Shown piece by piece: positions 1 through 7,818 of a stretch of DNA of 35,395 nt. A program made the position numbers and the translations under genes. Source of the DNA: JBHGYD01 sp041920415 (GTDB taxonomy: Bacteria; Bacillota; Bacilli; Bacillales; Anoxybacillaceae); the NCBI GenBank assembly GCA_041920415.1, contig JBHGYD010000024.1, positions 1 through 35,395 of the forward strand, in the 5' to 3' direction. Positions within the stretch are counted from its first letter, which is position 1. Every line of letters begins with the position of its first letter. The notes beneath the pieces are model-generated. The model ran no database searches, was not told the origin of the DNA, and saw only the letters and a program-made list of their open reading frames with translations.

Positions 1-204
1 ATCAAGCATAATCAACAATTTCATCGTTTTTCATTGAGAGGCCTCCCAAAAATTACCTGGGAAGGGGGTCTAGTTTGGGCTGCCCACAATTTGAGAAAAT
101 GGGCGTATACGATCGATCCACATCGCCAGAAAAAGAAGAACACCCGAGCCGAGGAGGGGTCTCGTCCATGCAGATAAACAATATAATCCATATGATGGAA
201 ATAG
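1..204. other. Left-edge region without a recognisable gene
   Basis: I see no gene here that I can support. The plus-strand frame opening near position 75 gives a composition unlike its neighbours and runs straight through the terminator at 205-264. On the minus strand a good Shine-Dalgarno (GGGAGG, about 46-51) precedes an ATG at 34-36, but that frame stops after ten codons (MKNDEIVDYA), so it is either a leader peptide or the damaged start of a gene lying off the left edge. Short G/C-rich inverted segments (GCCCA near 80 and TGGGC near 100) could fold in RNA. Confidence 0.4.
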
Positions 205-264
205 AAAAAAGAGAGCTGTTCTCAAAAAGTCATTTTACTGACCTTTTGAGACAGCCTCTTTTTT
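205..264. terminator. Bidirectional terminator downstream of yumC
   Basis: A long imperfect inverted repeat: the left arm 205-232 (GAGAGCTGTTCTCAAAAAGTCA core) pairs with the right arm 239-264 (TGACCTTTTGAGACAGCCTC core). It is bounded by A6 on the left and T6 on the right, so it works on either strand. It starts 18 nt beyond the yumC stop codon. Confidence 0.85.
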
Positions 265-281
265 ATGGAACACAACGTAGA

Positions 282-1274
282 TTAGAACATGGATGAAGAA
301 TGCATTGGCTGTACTTTTGCGGTCGGGTCAATATATGACTTTGCGTTGTTGACAGCTGTTGGCGCTTCACCAAAGCCGCAAGCGATTAATTTGACTTTTC
401 CTTCGTATGTGCAAATATCTCCTGCTGCATAAACACCTGGAATATTTGTTTCCATTTTGGAGTTGACTTTAATCGAGTTTTTCTCGATTTCAAGCCCCCA
501 TTCTTTAATTGGACCGAGCGATGAAACAAATCCATAGTTGACAATCACCGCATCGACGTCGATCGTTTCGCGTGATCCGTCTTTTACATGCTCTAACACC
601 ACTTGACGGATGCCGTTTTCATCACCGATAAGATCGACTGGGACAAATGGTGTTTTTACATCTACTTTTGAGTTCATTAAATTTTCGACACTATGTTCAT
701 GAGCACGGAATTTATCGCGACGATGCACAATTGTCACTTTTTCAGCAATCGGCTCAAGCATTAAAGCCCAATCTACTGCAGAATCCCCGCCGCCGCAAAC
801 AAGCACTTTTTGACCAGCAAATTTATTTAAATCATCGATGAAATAATGAAGATTTTTTCCTTCATACTGTGCAGCACTTTCCAGCTCTAGACGACGAGGT
901 TGAAACGCACCGTTCCCTGCTGTGATGATGACGGTTTTTGAATAGTGAATTTCTTTGTTTGTTGTTAGTTTAAAAATGCCGTTTTCTTGTTTTTCAAGCT
1001 TTTCAACGGATTGTTCTAAACAAATGGTTGGATTAAACTTCGACATTTGTTCTTTTAAGTTATTGATTAATTCTTGAGCGCGAATTTTTGGGAACCCAGC
1101 AACATCATATATGTACTTTTCTGGATAAAGAGCAGAAAGCTGACCGCCTAACTGCGGAAGACTTTCGATAATTTTCACGCTCGCTTGACGCATACCGCCA
1201 TAAAATGCGGTAAATAACCCTGTTGGTCCGCCACCAATAATCGTAATATCATATACTTTTTGGTCTTCTTTCAT
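282..1274 (-). CDS. yumC: Ferredoxin/flavodoxin-NADP+ reductase, thioredoxin-reductase-like (YumC)
   Basis: FAD- and NADPH-binding enzyme that passes electrons between NADPH and ferredoxin or flavodoxin in the cytoplasm. The 330-residue protein has the FAD dinucleotide motif GGGPTG at residues 14-19, a second Rossmann motif GGGDSAVDWA at 161-170, an NADPH-type HRRDKFRAHE segment at 184-193 and AAGD at 283-286. The redox CxxC of true thioredoxin reductases is absent, which marks the bacterial TrxR-like FNR family; length fits B. subtilis YumC (about 332). I chose the ATG at 1274 over the longer frame to 1310 because GAGGGGGAAGGG lies just upstream and the homologue starts here. It is divergent from yumB, as in B. 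subtilis. Confidence 0.93.
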   Translation of the reverse strand: MKEDQKVYDITIIGGGPTGLFTAFYGGMRQASVKIIESLPQLGGQLSALYPEKYIYDVAGFPKIRAQELINNLKEQMSKFNPTICLEQSVEKLEKQENGIFKLTTNKEIHYSKTVIITAGNGAFQPRRLELESAAQYEGKNLHYFIDDLNKFAGQKVLVCGGGDSAVDWALMLEPIAEKVTIVHRRDKFRAHEHSVENLMNSKVDVKTPFVPVDLIGDENGIRQVVLEHVKDGSRETIDVDAVIVNYGFVSSLGPIKEWGLEIEKNSIKVNSKMETNIPGVYAAGDICTYEGKVKLIACGFGEAPTAVNNAKSYIDPTAKVQPMHSSSMF

Positions 1275-1458
1275 GGTCCCTTCCCCCTCGATATCTAAAA
1301 ATACAGACACTTACCATTATCATAACATATATGTAAAATATTTTGCTTTCTAAAAAAGAAAAAAATCACTTGAAAACAATCAAAAAAAAGACTAATATGT
1401 TTTATTGGATAGATTGTTAAGATTTTTTGACAATTATTCGACATTTTTTTGTCTATTA

Positions 1459-1476
1459 TCGTGAACTTATTCACAA
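1459..1476. promoter_or_regulatory. Candidate Rex operator upstream of yumB
   Basis: TCGTGAA-CTTA-TTCACAA differs at one base from the Rex consensus TTGTGAA-N4-TTCACAA. It lies in the divergent yumC/yumB intergenic region. A TTGACA at 1427-1432 would place the site near a transcription start, and another TTGACA is at 1495-1500. The -10 elements for both are weak, so promoter assignment is uncertain. Confidence 0.55.
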
Positions 1477-1566
1477 ACTTTTTTTCGATAAAAATTGACA
1501 TGGTAGCGAAACATATTTGTAGAAGCTGCCAGCGAACAAAATTCTAAAAGGGTGGAAGTGATTCGT

Positions 1567-2781
1567 TTGAAAAAGCCAAATGTTGTAATTTTAGGTGCTG
1601 GTTATGGCGGTTTGATGACAGCCGTTCGTTTGCAAAAAATGGTTGGTGTCAATGAAGCGAACATTACATTAGTGAACAAAAATGACTATCATTACGAAAC
1701 AACATGGCTTCATGAGGCGTCTGCAGGAACGCTACACCATGACCGTGTACGTTATCCAATCGCTGATGTGATTGATCGAAACAAAGTAAATTTCGTCAAA
1801 GACACAGTTGTAAAAATTGTTCCAGAAGAACAACGAGTCATTTTACAAAATGGGGAACTTTCTTACGATTACTTAGTTGTGGCTCTTGGTTTTGAATCGG
1901 AAACGTTCGGCATTAAAGGATTAAAAGAATATGCATTTTCAATTGCCAATGTTAACGCTGCGCGCCAAATTCGCGAGCATATTGAATATCAATTTGCTAC
2001 GTACAATACGGAAGAAGAGAAACGTGATGAACGCTTAACGATTGTTGTCGGTGGTGCCGGGTTTACAGGAATTGAGTTTCTTGGCGAGTTAGCGAACCGT
2101 GTTCCAGAACTTTGCCGTGAATACGATATTGACCCACATAAAGTGCGTATTATTTGCGTCGAAGCAGCTCCAACGGCGCTCCCAGGTTTTGATCCAGAGT
2201 TAGTTGAGTATGCTGTTGGCTTGTTAGAACGAAAAGGTGTTGAATTTAAAATCGGCACGGCCATTAAAGAATGCACACCAGAAGGAATCATTGTTGCTAA
2301 AGGAGACGAGGTAGAGGAAATCAAAGCGGGAACCGTTGTTTGGGCAGCTGGTGTACGCGGAAGTTATGTCATTGATGAATCTGGTTTTGAAGCGATGCGC
2401 GGTCGCGTAAAAGTCGACCCATTCTTACGTGCCCCTGGTTATGAGAATATTTTTATCGTCGGTGACTGTTCGTTAGTCATTAATGAAGAGACAAATCGTC
2501 CATACCCACCAACAGCGCAAATTGCGATGCAACAAGGGGAAGTATGTGCGAAAAACCTTGCTGTATTAATTCGCGAACAAGGCGAGTTACAACCGTTTAA
2601 GCCAGATATTAAAGGAACGGTGTGCTCGCTTGGTCATGATGATGCCATTGGGGTTGTGTTTGGCAAAAAAATGTGGGGGGCAAAAGCAAGCTTCATGAAA
2701 AAAATGGTCGACAACCGTGCCCTCTATTTAATCGGTGGTCCATCACTTGTAATGAAAAAAGGAAAATTCAAATTCTTCTAA
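1567..2781 (+). CDS. yumB: Type II NADH dehydrogenase-like flavoprotein (YumB)
   Basis: Two-dinucleotide-domain flavoprotein of the NDH-2 family, expected to oxidise NADH and reduce membrane quinone without pumping protons. The 404-residue protein opens with the FAD motif GAGYGG at residues 10-15; NDYHYETTWLHEASAGT follows, as in Bacillus NDH-2 proteins. A second Rossmann motif is VVGGAGFTGIE, then WAAGVRG, FIVGDCS and PPTAQIAMQQGE near the C-terminus. The ending KKGKFKFF matches what I recall of B. subtilis YumB rather than Ndh/YjlD. I place the start at TTG 1567, 11 nt after AAAGGGTGG and aligned with the homologue; GTG 1552 lies inside that Shine-Dalgarno. A Rex-like site upstream fits control by NADH/NAD+ ratio. 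Confidence 0.9.
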   Translation: MKKPNVVILGAGYGGLMTAVRLQKMVGVNEANITLVNKNDYHYETTWLHEASAGTLHHDRVRYPIADVIDRNKVNFVKDTVVKIVPEEQRVILQNGELSYDYLVVALGFESETFGIKGLKEYAFSIANVNAARQIREHIEYQFATYNTEEEKRDERLTIVVGGAGFTGIEFLGELANRVPELCREYDIDPHKVRIICVEAAPTALPGFDPELVEYAVGLLERKGVEFKIGTAIKECTPEGIIVAKGDEVEEIKAGTVVWAAGVRGSYVIDESGFEAMRGRVKVDPFLRAPGYENIFIVGDCSLVINEETNRPYPPTAQIAMQQGEVCAKNLAVLIREQGELQPFKPDIKGTVCSLGHDDAIGVVFGKKMWGAKASFMKKMVDNRALYLIGGPSLVMKKGKFKFF

Positions 2782-2792
2782 TTCATACACGT

Positions 2793-2843
2793 GGGCAAAC
2801 GAAAGGGGTTATCACCTTCACGTTTGCCCTTCTTTATTTATTT
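2793..2843 (+). terminator. Terminator after yumB
   Basis: GGGCAAACG at 2793-2801 pairs with CGTTTGCCC at 2821-2829, with partly paired AAAGG/CACCTT between them and a T-rich tail. The apparent upstream extension of the Nudix reading frame begins inside this hairpin, so it is not translated. Confidence 0.75.
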
Positions 2844-2874
2844 TTCTAAAATGGAAGAAAAAAGGATGGCGAAT

Positions 2875-3372
2875 ATGGAAGAGAATCGTGGAAACGTATG
2901 GTTGGCAGCAGCCGGATTAGTCGTGAATGATGCTGGGGAATGGTTAGTCGTTAAGAAAAAATACGGAGGATTGAAAGGAAAATGGTCGCTACCAGCCGGG
3001 TTTGTAAAGCCGGGAGAGACGTTAGATGAGGCCGCAATCCGCGAAATTAAAGAAGAAACCGGCATTCATGCGGAAATGATTGGTTTCATCGGAATGCGCA
3101 CCGGTGTGATTCGTGGTGAAGTGAGCGATAATATGGCGATTTTCCTTCTTCGTGCTTTGTCCGATACGATTACCGTTCAAACTAGCGAATTATTGACTGC
3201 GATGTTTTTGAAAAAAGAAGTTCTTCAAAAGGATAAAAGTACTTCCATGTTATTGTTTCATTTATTACAATTAGAACCTTTTTCATATTTATCTCTTCAT
3301 GATGGGATGAATCCTGGAGAGCCTTTTGGATACACAAAATATCATGTTTATTTTAAAAATTCAAAAAAATAA
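2875..3372 (+). CDS. Nudix hydrolase
   Basis: Mg2+-dependent hydrolase of nucleoside diphosphate-linked substrates; the substrate cannot be told from sequence. The protein is about 165 residues. A complete Nudix box GX5EX7REUXEEXGU spans residues 42-64 (GFVKPGETLDEAAIREIKEE then TGI), with all catalytic glutamates present. The N-terminal VWLAAAGLVVNDAGEWLVVK is the usual first strand pair of the fold. Several in-frame ATGs exist (2851, 2866, 2875); I chose 2875 because AAAAAAGG ends about 8 nt before it. It lies between yumB and yuiA, each separated by terminator or leader, so it is probably a single-gene unit. Confidence 0.85.
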   Translation: MEENRGNVWLAAAGLVVNDAGEWLVVKKKYGGLKGKWSLPAGFVKPGETLDEAAIREIKEETGIHAEMIGFIGMRTGVIRGEVSDNMAIFLLRALSDTITVQTSELLTAMFLKKEVLQKDKSTSMLLFHLLQLEPFSYLSLHDGMNPGEPFGYTKYHVYFKNSKK

Positions 3373-3470
3373 GATAAACGAAGAAAACAGGAGCATATCG
3401 TCGATGTATCCGTTTACATGAGCGTAAATTGGAAAAAATCCTCCTTTCTTTTTTAATGAAAAGTTTGATA

Positions 3471-3485
3471 TATTATCAGAAAATT
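3471..3485. promoter_or_regulatory. CodY-box-like sequence before yuiA
   Basis: TATTATCAGAAAATT matches 13 of 15 positions of the CodY consensus AATTTTCWGAAAATT. It sits 25 nt upstream of the yuiA ATG. Similarity only; AT-rich leaders often give chance matches. Confidence 0.35.
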
Positions 3486-3509
3486 AAGAAAAAGAAAGAG
3501 GGATGACAA

Positions 3510-3635
3510 ATGAAGCAAGCTGAACAAACGGTATGTCCGTATTGCGCAGGGAACGGATACGTGCAATTACTTTTAGGTGGGTCCGAAACATGTTACTGTT
3601 GCTCTGGAAAAGGAACAGAGCCAAAAAATAAATAA
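3510..3635 (+). CDS. yuiA: YuiA-like 41-residue double zinc-finger protein
   Basis: Very small cytoplasmic protein of unknown role. The 41 residues contain two CxxCxGxG knuckles: CPYCAGNG at 9-16 and CYCCSGKG at 28-35. This is the DnaJ-type arrangement that should bind one zinc ion. AAAGAGGGATGAC gives a good Shine-Dalgarno for ATG 3510. Position directly before yuiB and yuiC matches the yuiA-yuiB-yuiC order beside yumB in B. subtilis, which is the main reason for the name. Confidence 0.8.
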   Translation: MKQAEQTVCPYCAGNGYVQLLLGGSETCYCCSGKGTEPKNK

Positions 3636-3701
3636 TCACCTTCGTTGACTCCCCGTCAGCGATTCAGTACACTTAAAAAGGACGTACTGGAGGTGATGGG
3701 G

Positions 3702-4025
3702 ATGGAAATGAGTGTACCCGTTTTAATCATATCGATGCTATTATTTTTTGTTTTATTTTTTGGAATTGGCTTTCTATTAAATATGATCTTAAGAATGTCA
3801 TGGATTATGGCGATTTTAAGTCCGATTATTTTTATATTCATTATTGATGATGTTAGATGGATTGAGTATTTTACAGCTCCGAGTGCCTCATTTGCTGCTT
3901 TAAAACATAAAATTATGTCGTTGGCACCTGCTGATATTATGATTCTTAGTAGCGGACTTGTTGGAGCGATTTGCTCTGGAATTGCCATTCGTGCATTGCG
4001 AGCTAAAGGGTATCAAATGTTTTAA
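3702..4025 (+). CDS. yuiB: YuiB family small membrane protein
   Basis: Integral membrane protein of unknown function, 107 residues, with three predicted hydrophobic segments: one near the N-terminus (VPVLIISMLLFFVLFFGIGF), one after the MSW, and one near the C-terminus (ILSSGLVGAICSGIAI). Between the last two is a short loop with DDVRWIEYF. The start at 3702 is supported by GGAGGTGAT ending 8 nt upstream; the frame open from 3645 has no such signal. It sits 66 nt after yuiA and ends at a strong terminator, so yuiA-yuiB probably form a unit. Confidence 0.82.
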   Translation: MEMSVPVLIISMLLFFVLFFGIGFLLNMILRMSWIMAILSPIIFIFIIDDVRWIEYFTAPSASFAALKHKIMSLAPADIMILSSGLVGAICSGIAIRALRAKGYQMF

Positions 4026-4057
4026 GGCTTTCGCATATAAGACGAAAGCCTTTTTTT
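4024..4057 (+). terminator. Terminator after yuiB
   Basis: GGCTTTCG at 4026-4033 pairs with CGAAAGCC at 4043-4050, followed by T7. The stem begins at the stop codon of yuiB. Confidence 0.92.
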
Positions 4058-4130
4058 ATTCCTCACTTTCTCTCAATGAATATTTCTTTTTTTCTTTGGA
4101 AATAAATAGAACCGTGGGAGGAGTGAGGAA

Positions 4131-4847
4131 ATGAATATTTTAACAAATATGATAAGAAGAATGACGATGTGTATATTATTTGTTTCTGCTTTCTTCACTA
4201 CGTTTCAATCGATTTCTGGAGTAGAAGCAAAAACAATTTCTGACTGGCTTTATGATTCGCCGTTTTCACTTTTTCATCGTAGCTATTATTTTTTTGATAA
4301 CTTAAATTTAGGAGAATATGTATCGTTCGATGATCATCAATGGATACGATATGAAGAACCAGCACAACCGCAAATTTCATCTGAACAAACGAAGAATGAC
4401 TCTTTAAGTCTTGAAGAAGCGATCGATTGGTCCAAATATCCATCCACAACAGTTGTTGCGACAGGTTATACGGCAGGAGTGGAATCGACGGGAAAGTTAC
4501 CTAATCATCCAGAATATGGAATTACGTATTCTGGAGTAAAAGTGAAGCGAGATTTATATTCAACAATTGCTGCCGATTTAAACGTGTTTCCAATAGGTAC
4601 GATTCTTTTTATCCCTGGGTACGGTTACGGGGTTGTTGCAGACAAGGGTGGAGCGATTAAAGGGAATCGCCTTGACTTATATTACGATACAGTAGAAGAT
4701 GTCTATAAATATTGGGGCAAAAAAACGGTTGAAGTGTACATCGTAAAAAAAGGAAATGGGACGTTATCAGAAGAAGAGCTGACCAAGCTTAATGAAGATA
4801 AGACGATGCAAGTATTCAGGCAACAATATTTACAATCGAAAAGCTAA
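4131..4847 (+). CDS. yuiC: Secreted 3D-domain peptidoglycan lytic enzyme (YuiC)
   Basis: Cell-wall enzyme of the stationary-phase-survival (Sps) group. B. subtilis YuiC is known structurally as an MltA-like lytic transglycosylase fold. The 238-residue protein has an N-terminal hydrophobic signal or anchor (MCILFVSAFFTTFQSISGVEA), an extracytoplasmic linker, and a C-terminal 3D domain from about residue 107. The conserved aspartates are visible in IAADLNVFPIG, VVADKGGAIKG and NRLDLYYDT. GGGAGGAGTGAGGAA directly precedes ATG 4131. It follows yuiA-yuiB but is separated by a terminator, so it probably has its own promoter. Confidence 0.88.
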   Translation: MNILTNMIRRMTMCILFVSAFFTTFQSISGVEAKTISDWLYDSPFSLFHRSYYFFDNLNLGEYVSFDDHQWIRYEEPAQPQISSEQTKNDSLSLEEAIDWSKYPSTTVVATGYTAGVESTGKLPNHPEYGITYSGVKVKRDLYSTIAADLNVFPIGTILFIPGYGYGVVADKGGAIKGNRLDLYYDTVEDVYKYWGKKTVEVYIVKKGNGTLSEEELTKLNEDKTMQVFRQQYLQSKS

Positions 4848-4929
4848 AAGAAAAGCGAAGAAGCCCGACGAGCTCCTATATGCATTAGAGGTTTGTAGTT
4901 GAAGAGAAAACAATATATTGTTTGAGAAA

Positions 4930-4952
4930 AGGGCAGGTAGAAAACCTAGCCC
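4930..4952. terminator. Bidirectional terminator after the BtuF-like gene
   Basis: GGGCAGGT at 4931-4938 pairs, with one bulged base, with ACCTAGCCC at 4944-4952. TTTTCTC follows on the minus strand and TTATTTGTTT on the plus strand. Confidence 0.7.
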
Positions 4953-5765
4953 TTATTTGTTTAACAAAGGATCGAGGCCATCATAAGCTGGGAAAATATG
5001 CGGATGAAGAAGGGAAGCGAGTTTTTTTAATCCGAGCAAAAGACGCGGTGAAGGACGGCAATATAGCGCTTCTTCGAGGACGTAAATTTGGTTTAATTTC
5101 ACTGCTTCGAGTTCTTCCCATCCCGGTCGTTTTTTGACGATGCTCTTATTGATTTTTTTTGTCTGCACGCCGACCCAAACAAGACAAATGTGCTCCGGAT
5201 TTCGCGCTTTTACTTCCCCCCAGTTCGTTTGAACATTTGCTTGTTCGATATCCGCAAAAATATTAGTTCCTCCAGCTAATTCACTGATTTCGCTTAACCA
5301 ATTCGTTTTTCCAGGGGTAAAAACAGGCTTTGGCCACCATTCCCAATAAAGTTGCGCTCGATGTTCGACTTTTGCTGCTAACTGTTTGTATTGGTCAATA
5401 ACAGCATGATAACGACTAACAATGGTTTGCGCTCGTTCTTTTTGATCGAGCACATCTCCTAACCGAAGCAAGTCATGGGCAATATTGTTTAGCGAATGAG
5501 GCTGTAGCACAAGATGGGGAATGTTCCGCTTTTGTAGTTCTATTACGTTTCTTTCCATCCCGGGTACGCTCAAAGACGCAAGCACGAGATCTGGTTTCAT
5601 TGCTTCGACCATATCCATGTCAATTTGTAAGTCAGGGCCAACTTTAGGTAATGTGTGCACCGATGGCGGCCAATCAGAATATTCATCAACGGCAATTAGG
5701 TGATCCATCAAGCCCAAATAAGCGAGGAGCTCCGTGTTGCTTGGGCAAAGAGAAATAATTTTCAT
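4953..5765 (-). CDS. BtuF/FhuD-type substrate-binding-fold protein, no signal peptide
   Basis: The fold is that of vitamin B12/iron-siderophore binding proteins of ABC importers. At 270 residues it starts immediately with IISLCPSNTELLAYLGL, which is the first strand of the mature BtuF domain. It continues with VDEYSDWP, a KVGPDLQIDMDMVEAMKPDLVLA segment, a tryptophan-rich stretch (LYWEWWPKPVFTPG) and a NWLSEISELAGGTNIF helix. There is no hydrophobic leader or lipobox, and an in-frame TAA lies 15 nt upstream of the ATG at 5765, so none can be added. AAGGAGTG supports this start. No permease or ATPase gene is adjacent. It may act in the cytoplasm as a ligand-binding or sensing protein; automatic names such as cobalamin-binding protein should be read with care. 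Confidence 0.75.
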   Translation of the reverse strand: MKIISLCPSNTELLAYLGLMDHLIAVDEYSDWPPSVHTLPKVGPDLQIDMDMVEAMKPDLVLASLSVPGMERNVIELQKRNIPHLVLQPHSLNNIAHDLLRLGDVLDQKERAQTIVSRYHAVIDQYKQLAAKVEHRAQLYWEWWPKPVFTPGKTNWLSEISELAGGTNIFADIEQANVQTNWGEVKARNPEHICLVWVGVQTKKINKSIVKKRPGWEELEAVKLNQIYVLEEALYCRPSPRLLLGLKKLASLLHPHIFPAYDGLDPLLNK

Positions 5766-5831
5766 CGTATCACTCCTTATTTATCGTTCCACTTATTACA
5801 ATTCGACTTGTTCTTTTTCCTTTCCTTGTTT

Positions 5832-5839
5832 GCTATGAT
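5832..5839 (+). promoter_or_regulatory. Possible extended -10 promoter of the DUF309 gene
   Basis: The sequence GC-TATGAT preceded by T (TGCTATGAT, from 5831) fits an extended -10 element. No good -35 is seen at normal spacing. It lies 23 nt before the TTG start at 5862. Confidence 0.4.
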
Positions 5840-5861
5840 GGAAGAAAGGGGAGGGATTTTC

Positions 5862-6242
5862 TTGTCGCATTATCCACTTGAATATTATGAGTTTTTTGTG
5901 AAATTCAATGAAGGCGATTATTATACATGCCACGACTTATTAGAAGAAATTTGGATGACTGATAAGGAAAATTTATTTATTAAAGGATTATTACAAATGA
6001 CGGTGGCGCTTTACCATTACAGCTATGGAAATGTTAAAGGAGCAAGGTCAATGATGAAGGTTGCCCATCAATATTTACAATCGTATCGCCCGTTTTATTG
6101 GGGGATGGATGTAGAGGGAGTGAATGCGTTTATAGAGCGTTGTCTTGCGATTATCCCCACAGACGTTGATCGTGTTGATTTTTCTCAAATCAATCAGCTT
6201 CCGTCCCTTCCTACGCTGTTACTATATTTGCATGATTCATAA
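5862..6242 (+). CDS. DUF309 family protein
   Basis: Small helical protein of unknown biochemical role, 126 residues. The family signature is clear in YYTCHDLLEEIW (residues 20-31), the H-D-x-x-E-x-x-W core, followed by FIKGLLQMTVALYHYSYGN. I chose TTG 5862 because GGGGAGG ends 7 nt before it. The frame extends upstream to 5700, but that part lies inside the divergent gene and lacks a ribosome site. Shorter than B. subtilis YpuF, which carries extra sequence. Confidence 0.78.
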   Translation: MSHYPLEYYEFFVKFNEGDYYTCHDLLEEIWMTDKENLFIKGLLQMTVALYHYSYGNVKGARSMMKVAHQYLQSYRPFYWGMDVEGVNAFIERCLAIIPTDVDRVDFSQINQLPSLPTLLLYLHDS

Positions 6243-6247
6243 GATAG

Positions 6248-6276
6248 TCGAAATATTCAGGTGTTTTCTATATAAT
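6248..6276 (+). promoter_or_regulatory. Promoter of pepA
   Basis: A perfect TATAAT at 6271-6276 is preceded at 17 nt by TCGAAA (6248-6253), a four-of-six match to TTGACA. Typical of the vegetative sigma factor. Confidence 0.6.
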
Positions 6277-6308
6277 GGAGAAGAAAATAAATAGAGGGAG
6301 ATGTTTGC

Positions 6309-7802
6309 ATGTTTACGGTGAGTCGTGAATTTTCGCTTGATATACCGCATGAGGCGTTTGTCATCGGCGTATTTGACAACCATCAGCCGTTTGACGGAAT
6401 CGCTGCCAAATGGAATGAACAGCTTGATGGACAACTTATGTTTTTGCTGAAAGAAGGCGACATATCAGCAAAGAAAAAGCGGATTTCGAAAGTGCATACA
6501 CTTGGTAAAGCAAAAGTGAAACGCCTTTATTTTGTCGGGTTAGGAAAAGAAACAGAACTTACGTTTGAAACAGTAAGAGAAGCGTTTGGAAAGCTATTTA
6601 AAACGTTGAAAGAAGCAAACGTGGCAGAAGCGGCAATTGCTCTTGATACATTTACGAATGAAAAAATTGATTACAATGAAGCAGCCCATGCTCTTTCCGA
6701 AGCGTTTTCACTTGCGACATATCAATTTGAAGGTTATAAACAAAAAAGGAACGAACCAGAAAAACAACTGAAGAACATAACGATTTATACAGAAGCAGAC
6801 AAAGAAGAAGTGGAAGCAAGTGTATTCGTTGGCTCTGTGTACGGAAGAGCAACAAATTCCGCTCGGACGTTAGTGAATACACCGAGCAATTTATTAACGG
6901 CGACTGATTTGGCGAATTACGCTGTGGAGCTAGCGAAAAAATACGATTTTGAATACGAAATACTTGAGAAAGAGGATATGGAAAAGCTCGGGATGGGCGC
7001 GTTTCTTGCCGTGAATAAAGGGTCGATCGAACCGCCTAAAATGATCGTTTTAAAATATCAAGGAAAAGAAACATGGGAAAATGTAATCGGTTTAGTTGGC
7101 AAAGGAGTCACGTTTGATACAGGCGGCTATTCGATTAAAACGAAAGATGGAATTGTTGGCATGAAAACGGACATGGCCGGAGCGGCAGCCGTTCTTGGTG
7201 CGATGGAAATTGTCGGGGAACTTCGACCAGAACAAAATGTTGTCGCGGTCATTCCGGCTACTGATAACGTCATTAGCGGCAGCGCCTTCAAACCGGACGA
7301 TGTCATTACTTCGATGAGCGGTAAAACGATTGAAGTAACGAATACGGATGCGGAAGGACGACTCATCTTAGCAGATGCTATTACGTATGCGAAGCATCAT
7401 GGAGCGAACTACTTAATTGATGTTGCCACATTAACAGGTGGAGTCATTGTTGCGCTAGGTGTTCATACAACCGGAGCGATGACAAATAATGAAGCGTTGT
7501 TTGAGCAATTGCTAGAAGCATCTGCAGAGACGGGAGAGTTTATTTGGCGCTTGCCAATCACTGAGAAAGATAAGGAACGGGTGCGAAGTAGTAAAATTGC
7601 GGACCTTAATAACTCACCTGGGCGTGAAGGACACGCGATTATGGGCGGTGCGTTTCTTGCGGAGTTTGCGGAAGATACACCATGGGTTCATCTTGACATT
7701 GCTGGAACGTCCGTCACTTCAAAGGAACATGATCTTGGTCCAGCCGGCGCAACAGGCGTGATGGTACGAACGCTTGGAACCTTTATCGAACGTTTTGAAT
7801 AA
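6309..7802 (+). CDS. pepA: Leucyl (M17) aminopeptidase
   Basis: Cytosolic two-metal aminopeptidase removing N-terminal residues from peptides. The 497-residue protein has a variable N-terminal domain and the conserved M17 catalytic domain. Metal ligands and catalytic residues are visible: K265 and D270 in GKGVTFDTGG, K277 in YSIK, D288 in KTDMAG, and D347, E349 and R351 in the signature NTDAEGRL. Length matches the B. subtilis homologue YuiE (about 500). AGGGAG ends 8 nt before ATG 6309. It has its own promoter and terminator and keeps the yuiE position between the yui genes and bioY. Confidence 0.96.
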   Translation: MFTVSREFSLDIPHEAFVIGVFDNHQPFDGIAAKWNEQLDGQLMFLLKEGDISAKKKRISKVHTLGKAKVKRLYFVGLGKETELTFETVREAFGKLFKTLKEANVAEAAIALDTFTNEKIDYNEAAHALSEAFSLATYQFEGYKQKRNEPEKQLKNITIYTEADKEEVEASVFVGSVYGRATNSARTLVNTPSNLLTATDLANYAVELAKKYDFEYEILEKEDMEKLGMGAFLAVNKGSIEPPKMIVLKYQGKETWENVIGLVGKGVTFDTGGYSIKTKDGIVGMKTDMAGAAAVLGAMEIVGELRPEQNVVAVIPATDNVISGSAFKPDDVITSMSGKTIEVTNTDAEGRLILADAITYAKHHGANYLIDVATLTGGVIVALGVHTTGAMTNNEALFEQLLEASAETGEFIWRLPITEKDKERVRSSKIADLNNSPGREGHAIMGGAFLAEFAEDTPWVHLDIAGTSVTSKEHDLGPAGATGVMVRTLGTFIERFE

Positions 7803-7818
7803 TATGTGAAAAATATGT

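Noticed and set aside
205..264. Insertion-sequence end (GAGGCTGTCTC-like terminal repeat)
   Set aside because: The repeat resembles some IS termini, but no transposase or target duplication is visible and it fits a terminator just after yumC.
75..296. 73-codon open frame on the plus strand at the left edge
   Set aside because: It runs through the yumC terminator hairpin, has no suitable ribosome site and has no recognisable features.
1295..1501. 68-codon minus-strand frame upstream of yumC
   Set aside because: AT-rich noncoding composition (poly-F/I/K), overlaps the Rex-like site and promoter region, no ribosome site.
2791..2874. N-terminal extension of the Nudix protein from GTG 2791
   Set aside because: The extension translates the yumB terminator hairpin; a good ribosome site lies before ATG 2875 instead.
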